The notes under the pieces: model-generated
The model's input: the letters and a program-made list of their open reading frames with translations, nothing else
What the model was told of the DNA's origin: nothing
Database searches by the model: none
NCBI GenBank assembly: GCA_963821275.1
Contig: CAWGDF010000011.1
Coordinates: forward strand, 62,001 to 126,000
Origin: JACVRW01 sp963821275
Lineage (GTDB): Bacteria > Actinomycetota > Thermoleophilia > Solirubrobacterales > Thermoleophilaceae
Reading direction: 5' to 3'
Length of the DNA: 64,000 bases
Part shown: positions 61,027 through 64,000 of the stretch, piece by piece
How positions within the stretch are numbered: position 1 is the stretch's first letter
How the letters are laid out: each line of letters begins with the position of its first letter
Program-made: the position numbers and the translations under genes

Positions 61027-61833
61027 TCACTCCGCCTGCCAGCCGCCAAGAGCGTCACCACCCTGGACGAGCTTGACCGCGAGCAGGATGGCGGCGGACA
61101 CCGCCACCAGGACGGCTGACAGCGCAAGCGCCGAGTCGAAGTCGGTCGAGAAGCGGTCATAGATGGCAAGCGGAACGGTCTGGGTGATTCCCTGGAACGA
61201 GCCGGCGAACATCAGGGTGGCGCCGAATTCTCCCAGCGCGCGGCCGAGCGCCAGCGCGGTCCCGGCGGCCAGGCCGGGAAGCGCCACCGGGATCATCACC
61301 CGCACGAAGCCGCGAGCCTCCGACGCGCCGAGCGTCCGCGACGCGTCGAGCAGCGTGCGCTCGACCGCGGCGAACGCGGCCATCGCCTGGCGGACGTAGA
61401 AGGGCGAGGCCACGAACGTCAACGCCACCACCACCCCGGCAGTGGTCAGGGAGAGCTCGATCCCGGCCGCCTCGATCGTCCCACCCAGGATCCCCGCCGG
61501 ACCGACCGCCGCCAGCAGGGCGATGCCGGCCACTGCCGGGGGCAGCACCAGGGGAAGCTCGATGAGCGTCACGAGCAGCGCCTTGCCCCGGAAAGAGCGC
61601 GTGGCCAGCAGGTAGGCCGCCGGCGTGCCCACCAGCAGGATGATCGTGATCGAGACGGCCGTGGTGCGCAGGCTCAGCCAGAGCGCGTCGAGCGCTCCAG
61701 GCTCGCCCAGGCTGGATATCAGGTCGGCCGGGCTGGAGTCGACGAAGATCGCGACGATCGGCAGCGTGAGGAACCCCAGCGCCGCGGCGAGACAGACGCC
61801 GAGAAGCAGCGCGAACCAGCCCGGCCGCCTCAC
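61027..61833 (-). CDS. modB: Molybdate ABC transporter permease
   Basis: This 268-residue permease opens VRRPGWFALLLGVCLAAALG and has about six transmembrane segments. The cytoplasmic loop LLDASRTLGASEARGFVRVM, IPVALPGLAAGTALALGRAL and GEFGATLMFAGS carries the EAA-G signature, and GEFGATLM is characteristic of ModB. Start GTG at 61831-61833 overlaps the ModA stop (GTGA). Intact. Its partner ATPase begins 9 bases downstream. Confidence 0.95.
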   Translation of the reverse strand: MRRPGWFALLLGVCLAAALGFLTLPIVAIFVDSSPADLISSLGEPGALDALWLSLRTTAVSITIILLVGTPAAYLLATRSFRGKALLVTLIELPLVLPPAVAGIALLAAVGPAGILGGTIEAAGIELSLTTAGVVVALTFVASPFYVRQAMAAFAAVERTLLDASRTLGASEARGFVRVMIPVALPGLAAGTALALGRALGEFGATLMFAGSFQGITQTVPLAIYDRFSTDFDSALALSAVLVAVSAAILLAVKLVQGGDALGGWQAE

Positions 61834-62618
61834 GGCGCGGCGCCGAAGCCCGCGTCCTGCAGCGCGGTCGCGCAGTCGCCCTCGCTGAGGCCGTCGACGA
61901 ACCGGCCGGCGAGGTCGGGCTCCTCCGCCTCGGTGACGACCCCCGCGCCGTAGGTCACGTCGGGCTCGAGCTTGGGCGGTAGCTTGATCGCTGTGAGCTG
62001 TCCGCCCGTGGCCTTGACGTCTGTGATGTAGACGAAGCCTGCGTCGGCGGCACCCTGCGTCAGCTTGCCGACGATGCCCTTCACGTCCGGCTCGTTGGAG
62101 CGGATGTTCGCCAGGATGGCCTTCTCCTGCGCGGGCGGCAGCTTGGCCAGGGTCTCGCGCGTGTAGGAGCCGATCGGCACCGATTCCGAGCCGACCACCA
62201 GCGTCGTGCCCTCCGCGGTCAGATCGTCCAGCGACCTGATCGGCGAGTCCTCGGGCACGGCCAGCACGAACTCGTTGGTGGCGAACTCGACCGGCTTGCC
62301 GAGCAGGTCGTCCGCGTAGAGCTCCTCGGGCAGCTTGGTGTTCGCGGCCGCATAGACGTCCACCTTCGCCCCCTGGCGGATCTGGGCGGCCAGCTCGTCG
62401 GATCCGGCGAGCGACAGCTTCACGTCGGCGTTCTCCGCCTCCCCGAACTTGGGCGCACACGCCTCGAGCGCCTCGGTCATCGAGGCCGCCGCGGACACCA
62501 CGACGCGTGTGGGCTCGCTGGAGCCGCCGCTGCCGCCGCCTCCGTCATCGCCCTCGTCGTCGCCGCACCCGGCGGCCAGCGCGAGGCAGGTCGCAAGCAG
62601 CACCACCGTCTTATTCAC
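61830..62618 (-). CDS. modA: Molybdate-binding lipoprotein
   Basis: The precursor has 262 residues. MNKTVVLLATCLALAAGCGD ends in the lipobox LAAGC, so the protein is lipid-anchored. VVVSAAASMTEALEACAPKF and VKLSLAGSDELAAQIRQGAK are the molybdate-binding loops (Ser in SAAASM and AGSDE), and QGAADAGFVYITDVKATGGQ is the last ligand segment with Tyr. It captures molybdate or tungstate for ModBC. GTG at 62616-62618 overlaps the upstream regulator stop. Confidence 0.95.
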   Translation of the reverse strand: MNKTVVLLATCLALAAGCGDDEGDDGGGGSGGSSEPTRVVVSAAASMTEALEACAPKFGEAENADVKLSLAGSDELAAQIRQGAKVDVYAAANTKLPEELYADDLLGKPVEFATNEFVLAVPEDSPIRSLDDLTAEGTTLVVGSESVPIGSYTRETLAKLPPAQEKAILANIRSNEPDVKGIVGKLTQGAADAGFVYITDVKATGGQLTAIKLPPKLEPDVTYGAGVVTEAEEPDLAGRFVDGLSEGDCATALQDAGFGAAP

Positions 62619-63013
62619 CCCTCGCTCCGCTCGACCATCACCGAAGTCGCCTTTACCGCGGCCGTGGCCGACACTCCCGGGGCCAGCCCCAGCTCCTCCA
62701 CGGCGTCACGCGTGACCGCGGCCGTGACCAGATGCGGACCGGCCTCGATCTCCACGATCGCCATCACCCCGTCAACCTCGACCGAGCGCACCTTGCCCGC
62801 GAAGCGGTTGCGCGCCGACAGGGTGTCGCCGGCCCGGTGGCGGCTGGGGCGACCGGAGACCCGCTCGATCTCGGCCTTGGAGACGCGACGGCGGTTGGCC
62901 CGGTCCCGCGACGTGCGCAGCTTTCCCGAGCGCTCCCAGCGACGCAGGGTGTCGGCGCTCACGCCAATCGCGCGAGCGGCGTCGCCCAGCAGGAGGCCTT
63001 CCTCGGTCGCCAT
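62615..63013 (-). CDS. MerR-type helix-turn-helix/TOBE molybdate-responsive regulator
   Basis: This 132-residue protein has a MerR-like DNA-binding domain in residues 5-50 (LLLGDAARAIGVSADTLRRW, then ERSGKLRTSRDRANRRRVSK) and a TOBE/Mop domain in residues 63-130 (SARNRFAGKVRSVEVDGVMA, then AVEELGLAPGVSATAAVKAT). It is the actinobacterial counterpart of ModE: molybdate binding at TOBE should alter DNA binding. First gene of the mod operon. ATG at 63011-63013 lies 5 bases from a palindrome, suggesting autoregulation. Confidence 0.9.
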   Translation of the reverse strand: MATEEGLLLGDAARAIGVSADTLRRWERSGKLRTSRDRANRRRVSKAEIERVSGRPSRHRAGDTLSARNRFAGKVRSVEVDGVMAIVEIEAGPHLVTAAVTRDAVEELGLAPGVSATAAVKATSVMVERSEG

Positions 63014-63018
63014 GGTTG

Positions 63019-63035
63019 CCTAAGCATTGCATAGG
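63019..63035 (-). promoter_or_regulatory. Candidate operator/promoter of the mod operon
   Basis: CCTAAGCATTGCATAGG is an imperfect palindrome (7 of 8 positions pair around a central T). On the minus strand it reads CCTATGCAATGCTTAGG and contains a TATGCAAT that could serve as the -10 element, ending 5 bases before the regulator ATG. The transcript would then be leaderless or nearly so. It is the only AT-rich symmetric site in the 97-base divergent gap. Confidence 0.45.
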
Positions 63036-63110
63036 TGACTGGGAGCTCCCGAACGGCGCTTGGCACGGAGCTAACGGCCTGTGGCGGTGGGCCGTTCTAG
63101 CCTCGTGGCG

Positions 63111-64000
63111 GTGAGCACGTCCACCGGAGCCGAGCACCGATCCGCCGTGAGCCGCGCGGCGACCGAAAACGGCGGCCACGCCTTCACCCCCAGCGACTGG
63201 GGGCTCGTCGGCGTCGTGGCCCTGCTCTGGGGAGCGTCGTTCCTGTTCATCGAGCTCGGTCTGGAGCACCTCGCACCGCCACTGGTTGCCTTTCTGCGGG
63301 TGCTCTTCGGAGCGGCGACGCTGGTCCTGCTGCCCGCGGCCCGGCGGGCCGTCCCGCGCTCCGAGTGGGCGCCGATCGCGCTGCTCGGAGTCGTCTGGAT
63401 CACGGTCCCCTTCCTGCTGTTCGCCGTCGCTCAGCAGTGGATCGACTCGTCGCTCGCCGCGATGATCAACGCCGGAGCGCCGCTGTTCACGGCGCTGGTG
63501 GCCGCCGTGGTCGTGCGCCAGCTGCCGGGACGGATCCAGGTCGGGGGCCTGCTCATCGGCTTCCTGGGCGTCGTGGCCATCACGTCGCCCTCGCTCGGCG
63601 AAGGCGAGTCCACCGGCCTGGGTATAGCGCTCGTCCTGATCGCCACCTTCCTTTACGGCTGCGCCTTCAACCTGCTCGGCCCGCTACAGCGGCGCAACGG
63701 CGCCCTCCCGGTGATTCTCCGCGCGCAGGCGGTGGCCCTCGTCCTGCTCGCCCCGGCCGCGGCGATCGGCGCCGGCGAGTCCGAGTTCGCGTGGTCCAGC
63801 CTCGCGGCGATGGTGGGGCTCGGCGCGCTGGGCACCGGGGTGGCGTTCGTGGCCTTCACGACGCTGGTGGGCCGGGTCGGCGCCACGCGCGGCTCGGTGA
63901 CCATCTACTTCGTCCCGGTGGTGGCCATCGTGCTCGGCGCACTGCTCCTGGACGAGTCGATCGCTGCCACCGCGGTGCTGGGCACCGCGTTGGTGCTGGC
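63111..64000 (+). CDS. EamA/DMT family transporter, 3' end beyond window
   Basis: GTG at 63111 begins a frame open to the window end (296 residues visible). The EamA pattern is clear: DWGLVGVVALLWGASFLFIE (first helix with WG), LVAFLRVLFGAATLVLLPAA, FAVAQQWIDSSLAAMINAGA (the A(x)3P(x)FTA segment follows) and VGGLLIGFLGVVAITSPSLG, then the second repeat. About nine helices are visible. Such proteins export metabolites or amino acids. It is divergent from the mod operon. A GTG at 63105 is an alternative start. Confidence 0.9.
   Translation, partial: MSTSTGAEHRSAVSRAATENGGHAFTPSDWGLVGVVALLWGASFLFIELGLEHLAPPLVAFLRVLFGAATLVLLPAARRAVPRSEWAPIALLGVVWITVPFLLFAVAQQWIDSSLAAMINAGAPLFTALVAAVVVRQLPGRIQVGGLLIGFLGVVAITSPSLGEGESTGLGIALVLIATFLYGCAFNLLGPLQRRNGALPVILRAQAVALVLLAPAAAIGAGESEFAWSSLAAMVGLGALGTGVAFVAFTTLVGRVGATRGSVTIYFVPVVAIVLGALLLDESIAATAVLGTALVL

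Noticed and set aside
59933..61030. Two separate ABC ATPase genes
   Set aside because: The two frames carry complementary halves of one ModC, and the break lies in a run of G inside the signature motif.

Overview
This 64 kb window is GC-rich DNA with GTG and TTG starts and tightly overlapping ATGA/GTGA gene junctions. Its protein set (ECF41/ECF42 sigma factors, an ANTAR regulator, RsbW/STAS partner switching, parallel beta-helix proteins, a TadE-like/VanY fusion, many VOC, YCII and SnoaL proteins) suggests an actinobacterium, most likely class Thermoleophilia (Solirubrobacterales-like). No rRNA, phage or plasmid genes are visible. The taxonomic call is inference from family resemblance.

Layout. 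0-12.5 kb: mostly short metabolic genes mixed with gene debris. It holds a partial VanY peptidase, an S4 protein, a cold-shock gene with a small basic protein gene, nitronate monooxygenase, an ornithine cyclodeaminase-like gene, an IS481 transposase scrap, a truncated tRNA-Ser, a LuxR-type regulator fragment, and an SDR-VOC-peroxiredoxin operon in which two members carry internal deletions. 12.6-17.6 kb: an orphan histidine kinase, then an ABC ATPase/permease pair coupled to a two-component system. 17.8-23.1 kb: cupredoxin, SpoIIAA-like protein, esterase, SMP-30-like protein and an NAD(P)-binding protein. 23.2-26.4 kb: broken genes, including a beta-helix gene split by an insert carrying a glutamine synthetase of proteobacterial character. 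26.4-35.2 kb: a serine hydrolase homologue lacking catalytic residues, a secreted EEP-family protein, a second copy of the cold-shock/small-basic-protein module with a conserved leader, a dipeptidase and a poly-gamma-glutamate hydrolase-like gene. 35.4-40 kb: regulatory block with an ECF42/YCII/reductase operon, an ANTAR regulator, and RsbW/STAS genes. 40.2-47.7 kb: a SABATH-type methyltransferase, an M28 peptidase, a galactose-oxidase-like enzyme and a berberine-bridge-type oxidase.

48.3-59.3 kb is the most unusual accessory block. A seven-gene minus-strand run (flavin monooxygenase, SnoaL, M43 metalloprotease, unknown, cupin, HyuA, HyuB) faces a plus-strand patatin phospholipase plus a 732-residue HExxH protein, neither with an export signal. 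59.7-63.0 kb is a complete molybdate operon (MerR-TOBE regulator, modA, modB, modC, mop) with overlapping junctions and a palindrome at the promoter. An EamA transporter runs off the right end.

Many otherwise convincing genes are split by one-base frame changes. Most are best explained as +1 insertions of G or C. Each affected gene is annotated across the shift, and the error-versus-real question is raised in the findings.
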